From Blastococcus mobilis (GTDB taxonomy: Bacteria; Actinomycetota; Actinomycetes; Mycobacteriales; Geodermatophilaceae), in NCBI RefSeq assembly GCF_900188025.1, contig NZ_FZNO01000021.1, forward strand, positions 41,370-105,369: 64,000 nt of DNA, written 5' to 3'. The notes beneath the pieces were generated by a model. It was not told where the DNA came from. It saw only the letters and a list, made by a program, of their open reading frames with translations, and did not search any database. Position numbers and translations under genes: made by a program. How positions within the stretch are numbered: the stretch's first letter is position 1; every line of letters starts with the position of its first letter. Positions 1 to 8,771 of this stretch are shown here, in pieces.

Positions 1-1394
1 TTCCGGATGGTCCACCACGAGATCGCGCCACCCACGGCGAACAGGACCGCGCAGACGACCATCGCCGTCCGGAAGCCGTCGGTGAAGGCGCCCGGCTGCG
101 CGTAGTCGTCGCCGGAGAGGCCCACGGCGGCCGGCAGCGCGGCCACCGCCAACAGCTGCGCGGCCCGGGCCACCGCGTTGTTCACACCGCTGGCGATCCC
201 GGCCAGCGCGTCGGGGGCCGCCCCCAGCACGGTCGCGGTCAGCGGGGCCACGACCACCGCCATGCCGAGCCCCTGCAGCACCGACCCCGGGAGCACCTCG
301 ACGGCGTAGGGCCGGCCGCCGTCGACGCCGGCCAGCAGCAGTGTGCCGGCGGCGACGACGAGGGGTCCGACGGTCATCGGCAGTCGCGGGCCGATCCGCT
401 GGGCCAGGGCGCCGGCCCGCGGGGACAGCAGCGTGAGCAGCAGGATCGAGGGCAGCATCGTGGCGCCCGCTGCGGTCGCGCCGTAGCCGAGGACGATCTG
501 CAGTTGCATGACGAGGAACAGCCCGCTGCCACCCAGTGCCCCGTAGACGGCGAGCGTGGCCAGGTTGGCGCCGGTGAACTGCCGATCGCGGAACAGCCGA
601 GGGGGCAGCATCGGGTCGGCGGCTCGCCGCTCGCGAGCGACGAAGGCGAGGCCAGAGAGAAGGCCGATCGCCGCGGAGGCGAGGACGTCGGGCCTCGCCG
701 GGGTCTCACCGGCGGTGATGAGCGCGTAGGTCAGACCGCCGAGGGCCAGGGCGCCCAGTGCGGCTCCGAGGTAGTCGAACCGCCCGTGGTGGGCGGGGTT
801 CCGGCTCTCCGGCACGTGCTTTCCGGCGACGGCGACGATCAGGACGGCGATCGGAACGTTGATGAGGAAGACCACCCGCCAGCTGACCGTGTCGACCAGC
901 AGCCCACCGAGGAACGGCCCGATCAGGCCGGCGACGCCGGCCAGCGCCGACCACAACCCGATGGCCTTCGCCCGGTCCCCGGGACGGAAGGACGACTGGA
1001 TCAGCGCCAGGCTGCCCGGGGTGAGCAGGGCCCCGCCGACGCCCTGGAGGGCGCGCGCGGCGACGAGCTGGCCGGTGTTCGGGGCCAGCCCGCACAGCAT
1101 GGAGGCGGCAGCGAACCAGACGACCCCGATCACGAAGACCCGCCGACGCCCGTAGCGGTCGCCCAGCGAACCGCCCAGCAGGATCAGCGAGGCCAGCGTC
1201 AGCGTGTAGCCGGTGACGGTCCACTGGAGCCCGGACAGCGAGGCGTCCAGCTCGCGGCCGATGGAGGGAAGAGCCACCTGGACCGCCGTGGCGTCGAGGA
1301 ATGCCATCCCGGTCGCCAGCACCGCGACGACGACGAGCCAGCGGCCCGGCGCGGTGCCCAGCGCGACCGGCGGCCCCTCGCGGCTACCGGTCAC
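1..1394 (-). CDS. DHA2-family MFS drug exporter, C-terminus cut by window edge
   Basis: Proton-driven multidrug exporter of the EmrB/QacA (DHA2, 14-helix) type. About 464 residues are visible and the reading frame is still open at base 1, so only the last helices are missing. Near the N-terminus there is MAFLDATAVQVALPSIGREL, which is the DHA2 helix-1 signature, followed by LGGSLGDRYGRRRVF, the MFS loop 2-3 motif, and ALQGVGGALLTPGSLALI, the antiporter motif C region. The GTG at 1394 lies 10 bases beyond the stop of the upstream phosphate transporter gene, so the two may be co-transcribed. Substrate cannot be told from sequence. A second DHA2 exporter lies at 59629-61221. Confidence 0.85.
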   Translation of the reverse strand, partial: MTGSREGPPVALGTAPGRWLVVVAVLATGMAFLDATAVQVALPSIGRELDASLSGLQWTVTGYTLTLASLILLGGSLGDRYGRRRVFVIGVVWFAAASMLCGLAPNTGQLVAARALQGVGGALLTPGSLALIQSSFRPGDRAKAIGLWSALAGVAGLIGPFLGGLLVDTVSWRVVFLINVPIAVLIVAVAGKHVPESRNPAHHGRFDYLGAALGALALGGLTYALITAGETPARPDVLASAAIGLLSGLAFVARERRAADPMLPPRLFRDRQFTGANLATLAVYGALGGSGLFLVMQLQIVLGYGATAAGATMLPSILLLTLLSPRAGALAQRIGPRLPMTVGPLVVAAGTLLLAGVDGGRPYAVEVLPGSVLQGLGMAVVVAPLTATVLGAAPDALAGIASGVNNAVARAAQLLAVAALPAAVGLSGDDYAQPGAFTDGFRTAMVVCAVLFAVGGAISWWTIR

Positions 1395-1404
1395 GGGACA
1401 GCTT

Positions 1405-2406
1405 TCAGCCGACGGCGAGGTCGGTCAGGAAGTAGGCGGCGGCGGCCACGATGCCGGCTGCGGGGAGCGTGACGACCCACGCGACCACGATGTTGCCGGC
1501 CACACCCCAGCGCACGGCGGAGAGTCGCCGGGTCGAGCCGACGCCCATGATCGAGGTGGTCGTGATGTGCGTCGTCGAGACGGGGACGGCGAACACGGTC
1601 GCGGTGGTCACCATGACGCTCGAGGCCACCGTCTGGGCGGCGAAGCCGCCGGCGGGGCTGAGCTGGATGATCCGCCGGCCCATCGTGCGCATGATGCGGA
1701 ACCCCCCGGCGTAGGTTCCGGCACTGATCGCGGCAGCAGCGGCGAGCACCACCCAGAACGGCACCTCGAAGCTGTCGATCTCCCCGGCGGTGAACAGCGC
1801 CAGGGTGATGATGCCCATCGTCTTCTGGGCGTCCTGCATGCCGTGCCCGAGAGCCATCGTCGCCGAGCTGACGATCTGCGCGTAGCGGAAGTTGCGATTG
1901 GCCTTGGTCACGTGCGCCCGGCGGAAGGTCCACAGGAGCACCAGCATGAACAGGTAGCCCAGCCCGAACCCGACCAGCGGCGAGACGATCATCGGGACGA
2001 TGACCTTGTTGAAGACACCCATCCACTGGACCGAGTGCGCGGCGGCCAGCGCGGCGCCGACGAGCCCGCCGATCAGCGCGTGGGAGGACGACGACGGCAG
2101 CCCGTACCACCAGGTGATCATGTTCCAGGTGATCGCCCCGATGAGCGCGGCGAAGACGATCTCCAGGCCGTTGTTGCCCTCGGGAGGATCGATGATCCCC
2201 GCGCCGACGGTCTTGGCCACCTCGGTCGAGAGCAGCGCCCCGACCAGGTTCATGACCGCGGCGAGGGCGAGCGCCACGCGCGGGGTGAGCGCCTTGGTGG
2301 AGACCGCTACCGCGATGGCGTTGGCGGCGTCGTGGAAGCCGTTGGTGTAGTCGAAGGCCAGGGCGACCAGGACGATGACGATCAGACCGATGACGGCCGC
2401 GTCCAT
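1405..2406 (-). CDS. pit: PiT-family inorganic phosphate transporter
   Basis: Low-affinity phosphate (metal-phosphate) symporter in the membrane, 333 residues, a usual length for bacterial PiT. The protein has the duplicated PiT signature: GFHDAANAIAVAVSTKA near residue 23, and its second copy around residues 185-200 (ALGHGMQDAQKTMGIITLAL). It also has the PSSSSHALIGG and VPVSTTHITTTSIMG loops typical of the family. About ten hydrophobic segments are visible. The gene lies 6 bases downstream of a DUF47 protein, the standard PiT partner, so the two form an operon transcribed leftward. Confidence 0.93.
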   Translation of the reverse strand: MDAAVIGLIVIVLVALAFDYTNGFHDAANAIAVAVSTKALTPRVALALAAVMNLVGALLSTEVAKTVGAGIIDPPEGNNGLEIVFAALIGAITWNMITWWYGLPSSSSHALIGGLVGAALAAAHSVQWMGVFNKVIVPMIVSPLVGFGLGYLFMLVLLWTFRRAHVTKANRNFRYAQIVSSATMALGHGMQDAQKTMGIITLALFTAGEIDSFEVPFWVVLAAAAAISAGTYAGGFRIMRTMGRRIIQLSPAGGFAAQTVASSVMVTTATVFAVPVSTTHITTTSIMGVGSTRRLSAVRWGVAGNIVVAWVVTLPAAGIVAAAAYFLTDLAVG

Positions 2407-2412
2407 GCGGGG

Positions 2413-3030
2413 TCAGGACTCCTTGACGGCAATCGTCTCGACCACGTTGGCGAGGTGCTCGAACGCGTCGGCCGCCTCTTCCAGCTGGTCGGCGACCTCT
2501 TTGAGCTTGAGGATCTCCAGGGCGTCGAACTCGCCGCTGTAGAGCCGGGACAGCAGCCGCCGGTACAGCTTGTCGGCCTCGTTCTCGATCCGGTTGACCT
2601 CGATCCAGTAGTCGGAGAGGTCCTTGAGGGTGCGCAGCCGGGGCATCGCCTCCGCGGTGGTCTGCGCGGCCCGCTGCAGCAGGGCGACCTGCTGGCTCAT
2701 CTCGGCGGGCAGGGTGCCGAGCCCGGTCAGGATGACCAGGTCGGCTGCCGCCTCGACGTAGTCCATGACGTCGTCGAGGTTGCTGGCCAGCGCGTAGATG
2801 TCTTCCCGGTCGAACGGCGTGACGAAGCTGGTGTTCAGCTGCCGGAAGATCGCGTGCGTGGTCTGGTCGGCCGCGTGCTCGAGGTCGCGGAGCTGGATGG
2901 CCAGTTCAGCGCGACGCGCGTGGTCGTGGATGAAATCGCTGAGGACGTCGGTGGCCGCGACCAGGTTCTCCGCCGAGGCGGTGAACAGCGGGTAGAAGCT
3001 CGAGTCCTTGGGGGTCAGGCTGAAGGGCAC
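2413..3030 (-). CDS. DUF47/PhoU-like PiT accessory protein
   Basis: All-helical PhoU-like cytoplasmic protein that in other bacteria sits beside PiT and modulates phosphate uptake. A GTG at 3030 is preceded by GGAG seven bases upstream and gives VPFSLTPKDSSFYPLF, the usual DUF47 N-terminus. This yields 205 residues, matching the family length. An upstream in-frame ATG at 3141 would add 37 proline/arginine-rich residues unlike the family, so the GTG is preferred. Acidic helices such as RIENEADKLYRRLLSRLY and LKEVADQLEEAADAFEHLANV carry the conserved E/D residues thought to bind metal. It is followed by pit after 6 bases. Confidence 0.9.
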   Translation of the reverse strand: MPFSLTPKDSSFYPLFTASAENLVAATDVLSDFIHDHARRAELAIQLRDLEHAADQTTHAIFRQLNTSFVTPFDREDIYALASNLDDVMDYVEAAADLVILTGLGTLPAEMSQQVALLQRAAQTTAEAMPRLRTLKDLSDYWIEVNRIENEADKLYRRLLSRLYSGEFDALEILKLKEVADQLEEAADAFEHLANVVETIAVKES

Positions 3031-3137
3031 GCGTGGCTCCGTGTCGGGGGTGGGGGCCGGGTCGCCGCCGCATCGGAGCGACGCACGGCCGTCGGGCAGC
3101 ATAGGTGGCCGCGAGATGTCGGACGTGCATCGAATGG

Positions 3138-3701
3138 TCAACCGTGGGTGGCGCCACCATGGCAGCCGGCGCTCGCCACTCCGTCGAGCGACGCGACGAG
3201 ATCGGCACGGGCCCGGGCCACCCGGGAGCGGATGGTCCCGACCGGGCAGCCGGCGACCTCCGCCGCCTCGGCGTAGGGCAGGCCCAGCAGCTGGGTGAGG
3301 ACGAAGGCCTCGCGCCGGTCGACGTCGAGCCGGGCGAGCAGATCGACCACGGTCGCGCCCTCCGCGACGGGATCCGCGCCGCGGGGGCGCGACAGGCTCT
3401 CCAGGTCCGCGTCGTCGCGGACGAGGGTCATCCGCCGTCGACGACGCGAGCGGAGGGCGTCGGCGCAGACGCGGCGGGCGATGGAGAGCAGCCAGGTGCG
3501 CACCGAGGAGCGGTGCTCGAAGCGGTGCAGCGCCCCGAAGGCGCGCAGGTAGGTCTCCTGCGTGAGGTCGTCGGCGCTGTCACGGTCGCCGAGCGCCGCG
3601 CACAGCCGCCAGACGTCGGACTGCGTGGCGCGGACGAGCGCCGCCGCGGCCAGAGGGTCACCCCCGGCGGCATCGGCCGCGGTGCGCGCCAGGTCGTCCA
3701 T
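3138..3701 (-). CDS. ECF RNA polymerase sigma factor (SigC-like)
   Basis: Extracytoplasmic-function sigma factor. Region 2 is visible as DDLTQETYLRAFGALHRF and RTWLLSIARRVCADALRS, and region 4 as LPYAEAAEVAGCPVGTIRSRVARARADL. The chosen ATG at 3701 has GGAGG eight bases upstream; a start eight codons earlier lacks this. Length is 187 residues. It is transcribed divergently from a membrane zinc-finger protein that heads a copper operon. A sigma factor beside copC/copD and ycnI genes is a recurring actinobacterial arrangement, so it probably controls copper-linked genes. The assignment to the SigC group rests on this context and is inference. Confidence 0.85.
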   Translation of the reverse strand: MDDLARTAADAAGGDPLAAAALVRATQSDVWRLCAALGDRDSADDLTQETYLRAFGALHRFEHRSSVRTWLLSIARRVCADALRSRRRRRMTLVRDDADLESLSRPRGADPVAEGATVVDLLARLDVDRREAFVLTQLLGLPYAEAAEVAGCPVGTIRSRVARARADLVASLDGVASAGCHGGATHG

Positions 3702-3733
3702 GACCCCATCCTCCCCGTCGCCCACAACCGGCC

Positions 3734-3770
3734 GGGAACCGGACGGGGCCGGGGAGCGACTAATGGACCA
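3734..3770 (+). promoter_or_regulatory. Candidate ECF-type, possibly leaderless promoter for the copper operon
   Basis: In the 68-base gap between the sigma factor and the divergent zinc-finger gene there is GGGAAC (3734-3739), 17 bases, then CGAC (3757-3760). This resembles the GGAAC/CGTC spacing of ECF promoters. A start about 8-10 bases past the -10 would fall on or just before the ATG at 3770, giving a leaderless message. Seen: the motifs and spacing. Inferred: recognition by the adjacent sigma factor. Confidence 0.35.
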
Positions 3771-4411
3771 TGCCGTGTTCTCCCTTCCGCGAGGCGATCT
3801 CCGCCAGGCTCGACGGTGAAGCCCTCGGGGTGCCTTCCCGTGAGCTGGACGAGCACCTCGCCGCCTGCGCGGACTGCACCGCCTGGATGGCCGCCGCCAC
3901 GCTGGTGACCCGCCGGGCGAGACTGGCTCCCGCGCCTCCGGTGCCCGACCTCACCGCATCGGTGCTCGGCGCCCTGCCCCGCGAGCTGCCGGGGGCCGCC
4001 GCGGCCGCCCGGGCCCGGCTGGCCGACTCGGCACTCCGGCTCGCGCTGGTGGCCGTCGGGATCGCCCAGGCGGCCATGGCGTGGCCGGTGCTGACCTTCG
4101 GCGCGGGGGCGATGAGCGCGCCGGTGCACATGGCGCACGAGACCGCGGCGTGGAACCTCGCCGTGGCGGCCGCGTTCCTGGCGGTCGCCGCGGGCCCTCG
4201 CCTGGCCGCCGGGGCGCTTCCGTTCCTCGGCTCCTTCGCGGCGCTGCTGGTGCCGGTGACCCTGACCGACCTGGGAGCCGGGCACGTCCACGTGGAACGG
4301 GCGGTCGTCCATCTGCTCGTGCTCGCCGGGGTCGTCCTGGTCGCCGCCGTCGCCTGGCGGGGGCGCCGCCGCCCCGTCGGTGCCTTCGGCGGCCGGCGGG
4401 TGCCCGCGTGA
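3770..4411 (+). CDS. Zinc-finger (zf-HC2) membrane protein, putative anti-sigma factor
   Basis: 213 residues. The N-terminal 40 residues hold an anti-sigma zinc-finger pattern (LDEHLAACADCTAW, HxxxCxxC) as in ZAS-type anti-sigma factors. The rest is hydrophobic with about four membrane segments and His-rich loops (APVHMAHETAAWN; GAGHVHVERAVVH). It starts 68 bases from the divergent ECF sigma gene and overlaps the following CopC-CopD gene by 4 bases (GTGA). Likely role: sequesters the sigma factor at the membrane and releases it on a copper or redox signal. The His/Met-rich loops could be the sensor; this is inference. Confidence 0.75.
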   Translation: MPCSPFREAISARLDGEALGVPSRELDEHLAACADCTAWMAAATLVTRRARLAPAPPVPDLTASVLGALPRELPGAAAAARARLADSALRLALVAVGIAQAAMAWPVLTFGAGAMSAPVHMAHETAAWNLAVAAAFLAVAAGPRLAAGALPFLGSFAALLVPVTLTDLGAGHVHVERAVVHLLVLAGVVLVAAVAWRGRRRPVGAFGGRRVPA

Positions 4412-6201
4412 GGCGTTCCCTGCCCGTCCTGCTCCTGCTGGCCGCCCTGCTCGGTGGCTGGTCGGTGGCCGGGGTGGCGACGGCGCCGGCGGCGTCCGCG
4501 CACGCCGAGCTGGTCGCCACGGACCCGGGGGAGGGGGCCCGGCTGGAGCGGTCGCCGGAGCGCATCACGCTGCAGTTCACCGAGGGGGTGTCCCTCGGCT
4601 CCGGGTACGCCCGTCTGCTGCAGGCGGACGGCGCCGTGCTGCCGAGCACGGCCGCCGTGGACGGTGACACGCTGACGATCACCCCGCTCGACGAGCTTCC
4701 CCACGACACGGGCTACCTCGTCACCTATCGGGTGGTGTCGGCCGACTCGCACCCCATCGCCGGTGCCTTCTCCTTCACCGTGGGGGACGCCGACCTGGTG
4801 GCCATGACCGCGGCCGGAGCGCAGGACCGCACCGATCCGGTCGTCGCCGTCGCGCTTCCGATCAGCCGCTGGGTGGGCTTCGCCGGACTCGCGCTGGCGA
4901 TCGGTGTCCCCGTGCTGGCGCTGTTCTGCTGGCCCGGAGGCTGGCACTCGGCCCGGCTCCGCGGCCTGGCCACCGGGGGCGCCGCCGCCCTCGCGGTCAG
5001 CGCCCTGCTGACCTTCCTGCTCCAGGGCCCGTACGCCGGGGCCGCGGGTATCGGTTCCGTCTTCGACCCGTCGTTGCTGTCCGCCACGGCCTCGTCGACG
5101 GCCGGCCGGACGTTGCTCGCCCGCGCGCTCTTCGCCACCGGGCTCGCACTCGTCCTGCTGCCCGTCTGGCGGCGCGGCGTGCCCCCGTCGGGCCGGCGAT
5201 CGGCGGTGGCCGGCGCGCTGGCGCTCGGGGCGGTCGTCACCACCGCGGCCATCGGGCACCCGGTGGCCGGGGCCTGGCCGGGGCTCGCGGTGGCCGTCGC
5301 GGCGGTGCACGCCGCCGGGATGGCGGTCTGGCTCGGCGGGTTGGCCGCCCTGCTCGCAGTGGTGCTGCGATCGGGAACGCCGCCGCAGGACCTCGCCGCC
5401 ATGCTCCCGCCCTGGTCGCGGATCGCGTTCGGCGCGGTCGCGGCTCTGGTGGTCAGCGGCACCGTGCAGGCCGTCCGTGAGGTGCGGTCCCCGACAGCAG
5501 TGTTCGCCACGACGTACGGCTGGCTGCTCGTCGCGAAGCTGCTGCTGGTGGTCGTCCTGCTGGCCGCGGCCGGCGTCTCCCGGGTCTGGGTGCAGCAGCG
5601 ACTCGGTGTCCGGCGGGCCCGGGCCCGTGGGCTCCGCAGCCTCACCGCGCACGCCTTCGCCGCCGGTAGTCCCGGCAGCTCGGGTGTCGCCACCGAGGTG
5701 GAAGAGGCCGCGGGGGTACGCGACCGGCTGCAGTCGGCCGCTGCCGCCGAGCACGTGCCGGCCCTGCGGCGTTCGGTGCTCGTGGAGTTCGCTGTCGCGG
5801 CCGTCGTCCTGGCGCTGTCGGCGGTGCTGGTCGGCACCCCGCCGGCCCGCTCCGCCGTCGCCGAACCGGTGGACGTGCTGCTGCCGTTGCAGGGCAGCGG
5901 CGGACCGTCCGGCAGCGTGCAGCTCTCGCTCGACCCGGCGCGGCCCGGGCCGAACACCCTGCACGTCTACCTCTTCGACGACGCGGGCAGGCCCACCCAG
6001 CCCGCCACGATCACCGTCAGCCTGACCGAGCCGTCCCAGGAGATCGGGCCGCTGGACGTGCCACTGGAACCGGCCGGACCGGGCCACTACGTCTCCGACG
6101 GGATGACCATCCCCGGCGCCGGCACGTGGACCCTCGCCGTCAGCATCCGGCTGGACGAGTTCACCGCCACCACTGCCCGTACCGAGTTCCCGGTCCGCTG
6201 A
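4408..6201 (+). CDS. CopC-CopD fusion copper-binding/transport protein
   Basis: 597 residues, GTG start in a 4-base overlap with the preceding gene. A signal peptide ends ...APAASA before HAEL. The mature N-terminal His, together with SADSHPIAGAFSF, forms the CopC Cu(II) site (N-terminal His plus Asp/His brace). The CopC domain is about residues 32-128. Then come about eight membrane helices of CopD type (residues about 150-480, with AVHAAGMAVWLGGLAALL carrying the CopD His/Met helix). The C-terminal about 110 residues form an extracellular beta domain resembling YtkA-like/FixH domains. It probably gathers periplasm-side copper and moves it across the membrane for cuproprotein assembly. Confidence 0.9.
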   Translation: MRRSLPVLLLLAALLGGWSVAGVATAPAASAHAELVATDPGEGARLERSPERITLQFTEGVSLGSGYARLLQADGAVLPSTAAVDGDTLTITPLDELPHDTGYLVTYRVVSADSHPIAGAFSFTVGDADLVAMTAAGAQDRTDPVVAVALPISRWVGFAGLALAIGVPVLALFCWPGGWHSARLRGLATGGAAALAVSALLTFLLQGPYAGAAGIGSVFDPSLLSATASSTAGRTLLARALFATGLALVLLPVWRRGVPPSGRRSAVAGALALGAVVTTAAIGHPVAGAWPGLAVAVAAVHAAGMAVWLGGLAALLAVVLRSGTPPQDLAAMLPPWSRIAFGAVAALVVSGTVQAVREVRSPTAVFATTYGWLLVAKLLLVVVLLAAAGVSRVWVQQRLGVRRARARGLRSLTAHAFAAGSPGSSGVATEVEEAAGVRDRLQSAAAAEHVPALRRSVLVEFAVAAVVLALSAVLVGTPPARSAVAEPVDVLLPLQGSGGPSGSVQLSLDPARPGPNTLHVYLFDDAGRPTQPATITVSLTEPSQEIGPLDVPLEPAGPGHYVSDGMTIPGAGTWTLAVSIRLDEFTATTARTEFPVR

Positions 6202-6223
6202 CCCCCAGCCGACCAGCACATCG

Positions 6224-6973
6224 ATGAACAGGAGTTCTGTGTCCCTGCCCCGCCCCCTCGCCCGCCTCGCCGTCCTCGGCGCGGCGGTCCTCACCGCGCT
6301 GGCGGCCTCGCTCGTCCTCGCCGGCAGCGCGTCGGCGCACGTGAGCGTGTCCAGCCAGGACGCCGCCCCCGGCGGCTACGGGAAGATCACCTTCCGCGTG
6401 CCGAACGAGAGCGACACCGCCAGCACGGTCGGGCTGCGCATCCAGGTACCGCCGGAGGCCGCGATGCCCTCCTTGCGCACCCAGTCGCTCCCCGGGTGGA
6501 CGGCCACCCTCACGACGTCCGACCTCGCGGAGCCGCTGCAGGTCCACGGGGAGGAGGTCAGCTCCTACGTCTCCGTCGTGGAGTTCCGCGCCGAGGCCGG
6601 TGCCGGGATCGCGCCGGGAGAGTTCCAGGAGTTCGCGCTCTCGGGCGGGCCGTTCCCGGAGGCCGGCGCACTCTCCTTCCCCACCGTGCAGCGTTACAGC
6701 GACGGTAGTGAGTCGGCCTGGATCGAGCCGTCGATCGACGGTCAGGAGGAGCCCGAGCGTCCGGCCCCGGTGCTCACCCTCGCCGCAGCCGCCGGTATCG
6801 AGGGGACGGCGAGCGAGAGCGCCGGCGAGGGGCAGGACGACAGCGCCCATGCCGCCGCCGTCGAGGACTCCCCGGGCGGGCTCGCGCTGTTCTTGGCCAT
6901 CCTCGCCCTGCTGACCGCGGTCGGCGGTGTCGTCCTCGGCTGGCGGGCCGGCCGACGTACGGTGTCCTCGTGA
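6224..6973 (+). CDS. YcnI-family (DUF1775) copper-binding exported protein
   Basis: 249 residues. A signal peptide runs to ...SASAHVSVSS, leaving a mature N-terminal His followed by a YcnI beta-sandwich. The conserved Trp of the family's His/Trp copper site may be in LPGWTATLTT. A Cys-free acidic/alanine linker leads to a C-terminal membrane anchor (GLALFLAILALLTAVGGVVLGWRAGRR). The gene follows copC-copD by 22 bases and overlaps the SCO gene by 4 bases. Known relatives bind Cu(II) outside the membrane, so this is an extracellular copper chaperone or store feeding CopD or SCO. Confidence 0.88.
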   Translation: MNRSSVSLPRPLARLAVLGAAVLTALAASLVLAGSASAHVSVSSQDAAPGGYGKITFRVPNESDTASTVGLRIQVPPEAAMPSLRTQSLPGWTATLTTSDLAEPLQVHGEEVSSYVSVVEFRAEAGAGIAPGEFQEFALSGGPFPEAGALSFPTVQRYSDGSESAWIEPSIDGQEEPERPAPVLTLAAAAGIEGTASESAGEGQDDSAHAAAVEDSPGGLALFLAILALLTAVGGVVLGWRAGRRTVSS

Positions 6974-7653
6974 GTTCCGCCGTCCGCGGTCGCCTGCGCC
7001 CGGCGCTGGCGGCACTGTCCCTGTCCGCCGTCCTGGTCCTGACCGGCTGCGGCAGCGATCCGACCGCCGAGGGGCCGGACGGCGGCGCGGCCGGACACGA
7101 CCACTCGGACGTCCCGGCCGCCGTCGAGGCCCCCGAGGACCGGTACGCCGGTCTCGACCTCGCCGAGCCCTACCGCCGTCCCTCGTTCACCCTCACCGAC
7201 ACCACCGGGGCGCCCTTCGACTTCAAGGCCGCCACGGCGGGCCGGCCCACCCTGTTGTTCTTCGGCTACACGAACTGCCCCGACGTGTGCCCGACGACCA
7301 TGGCCGATGTCGCGGTCGCCCTGCGCGGACTCGACGCGGCGGTGGTCGAGGACCTGCAGGTCGTCTTCGTGACCACCGATCCGGCGTTCGACACCCCGGA
7401 GGTCCTCGGCGAGTACCTGGGCCGCTTCGCCGCCGACCTGCCCGTGCCGTTCATCGGGCTGACCGGCGACCAGGAGTCGATCGACCAGGCGCAGCTGTCG
7501 ACCGGGGTGCCGCTGGCCGAGGACCACGGGCGGCTGCACTCGTCGTTGCTGCTGCTGTACGGAGCCGACGACGAGGCGCACGTCGCCTTCGACAGCGGCA
7601 ACACGTCCCGGGACATCGCCGCAGACCTTCGCCTGGTGGCGGCGGAGGCGTGA
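6970..7653 (+). CDS. SCO1/SenC-family copper chaperone lipoprotein
   Basis: 227 residues, GTG start within a 4-base overlap. The lipobox LTGC places Cys27 as the lipidation site. The thioredoxin fold carries the SCO copper motif NCPDVCPTT (CxxxC) and, near the C-terminus, the third ligand His in LHSSLLLLYG. Family members deliver copper to the CuA site of cytochrome c oxidase subunit II or act as thiol reductases there. The ctaD and ctaG genes in this window make the oxidase the obvious client. Confidence 0.92.
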   Translation: MSSAVRGRLRPALAALSLSAVLVLTGCGSDPTAEGPDGGAAGHDHSDVPAAVEAPEDRYAGLDLAEPYRRPSFTLTDTTGAPFDFKAATAGRPTLLFFGYTNCPDVCPTTMADVAVALRGLDAAVVEDLQVVFVTTDPAFDTPEVLGEYLGRFAADLPVPFIGLTGDQESIDQAQLSTGVPLAEDHGRLHSSLLLLYGADDEAHVAFDSGNTSRDIAADLRLVAAEA

Positions 7654-8741
7654 GCCGGCCGGCGGCCCGCCTCCTCGTGGTCCTGCTGGCACTGCTGGCC
7701 ACCGTCGCCGTGTCCGGGCCGGCGGCCGCCCACGTCGGTGGCGAGGCCGCCGGGAGCGACTTCGACGCCCGGGTGGTCGCGGTGACCCCGCAGGTTCCCG
7801 GCCTCGACGTGCGCGTGCTGCAGTTCGGGGACGAGCTGGAGCTGGTCAACCGGACCGGTGCCGAGGTGGTCGTCCCGGGGTACGGCGGCGAGCCCTATCT
7901 GCGCATCGGTCCGGACGGCGTCTGGCGCAACGCCAACAGCCCGGCGGCCTACATCAATCTGGACCGGTACGCGCAGGTGGATCCGCCCGACCACGCGGGC
8001 GCGGACGCCCAGCCCGACTGGCAGCAGGTCTCGACCGAGCCGCACTACGTCTGGCACGACCACCGCACGCACTGGATGAGCGAGTCGCAACTGCCACCCG
8101 CGGTCGCCGCCGACCCCGGCAGCGACCACACCGTGTTCGAGTGGACGGTGCCGCTCGTCCACGGCGGAACCCCGGTCGAGGTGTCGGGCGAGCTGACCTG
8201 GAGCCCGCCGCCGTCCCCGTGGCTGGTGTGGCCGCTCTACGCCGCACTGGTCCTGATCGCCCTCACTGCCGGCCTCCTGGCCCGGACGGCACGACCGCTG
8301 GGAGCACTGCTGCTGGTCGGGGCCGCCGCGGCCCTGTGGCACGCAGCAGCGACGCCCGAGCCGCCGGTGAGCGTCGCCTCGCACGCCGGCGCCGTCGTCT
8401 CGGCGCTCCTGCCGGCGACGATCGCCGCGCTCGTGGCCGGCGTCGGGTTCCGCGCGGCCCGGAGGGGACGTGGCGCGATGACCGGCCTGCTCGCCGTCGT
8501 CCTCGGCTGGCTCCTGCTGGTGCAGGGTCTGCCCGACGTCGACGTCCTCTGGACGGCGAACGTGGCCTCGAACGGCCCGCCGGTCATGGCCCGGGGGGCG
8601 GTGGCCCTGCTGCTCGCCCTCGGGGCCGGGTGCGTGGCCGGCGGCATCGCGGCGGTCCGCCGATTCCGTGAGGACACCCCCGGCGACGGCACCGCGCCGT
8701 ACGACGGCACGACGCCGGGGCGGCCGGTCCCCGTCGGCTGA
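7650..8741 (+). CDS. Exported membrane protein of the copper operon, function unknown
   Basis: 363 residues, GTG start overlapping the SCO stop by 4 bases. A signal peptide (ends ...GPAAAHVGG) is followed by an extracellular beta domain of about 170 residues rich in His and Trp (PHYVWHDHRTHWMSE, VFEWTVPLVHGG). Then come about five C-terminal membrane helices. Similar proteins accompany actinobacterial copC/ycnI/sco clusters and have no fixed name. The HxxHHRTHW-like stretch could bind copper. Its position as last gene of a tightly overlapping operon supports a role in copper handling. Confidence 0.75.
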   Translation: MSRPAARLLVVLLALLATVAVSGPAAAHVGGEAAGSDFDARVVAVTPQVPGLDVRVLQFGDELELVNRTGAEVVVPGYGGEPYLRIGPDGVWRNANSPAAYINLDRYAQVDPPDHAGADAQPDWQQVSTEPHYVWHDHRTHWMSESQLPPAVAADPGSDHTVFEWTVPLVHGGTPVEVSGELTWSPPPSPWLVWPLYAALVLIALTAGLLARTARPLGALLLVGAAAALWHAAATPEPPVSVASHAGAVVSALLPATIAALVAGVGFRAARRGRGAMTGLLAVVLGWLLLVQGLPDVDVLWTANVASNGPPVMARGAVALLLALGAGCVAGGIAAVRRFREDTPGDGTAPYDGTTPGRPVPVG

Positions 8742-8771
8742 CGGGGACCGGCCGGCCCGGAACCGACGAGG

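Noticed and set aside
504..3276. Long open frames on the plus strand opposite the exporter and phosphate genes
   Set aside because: They are Gly/Arg/Asp-rich shadows produced by high GC content; the minus-strand frames encode recognised families.
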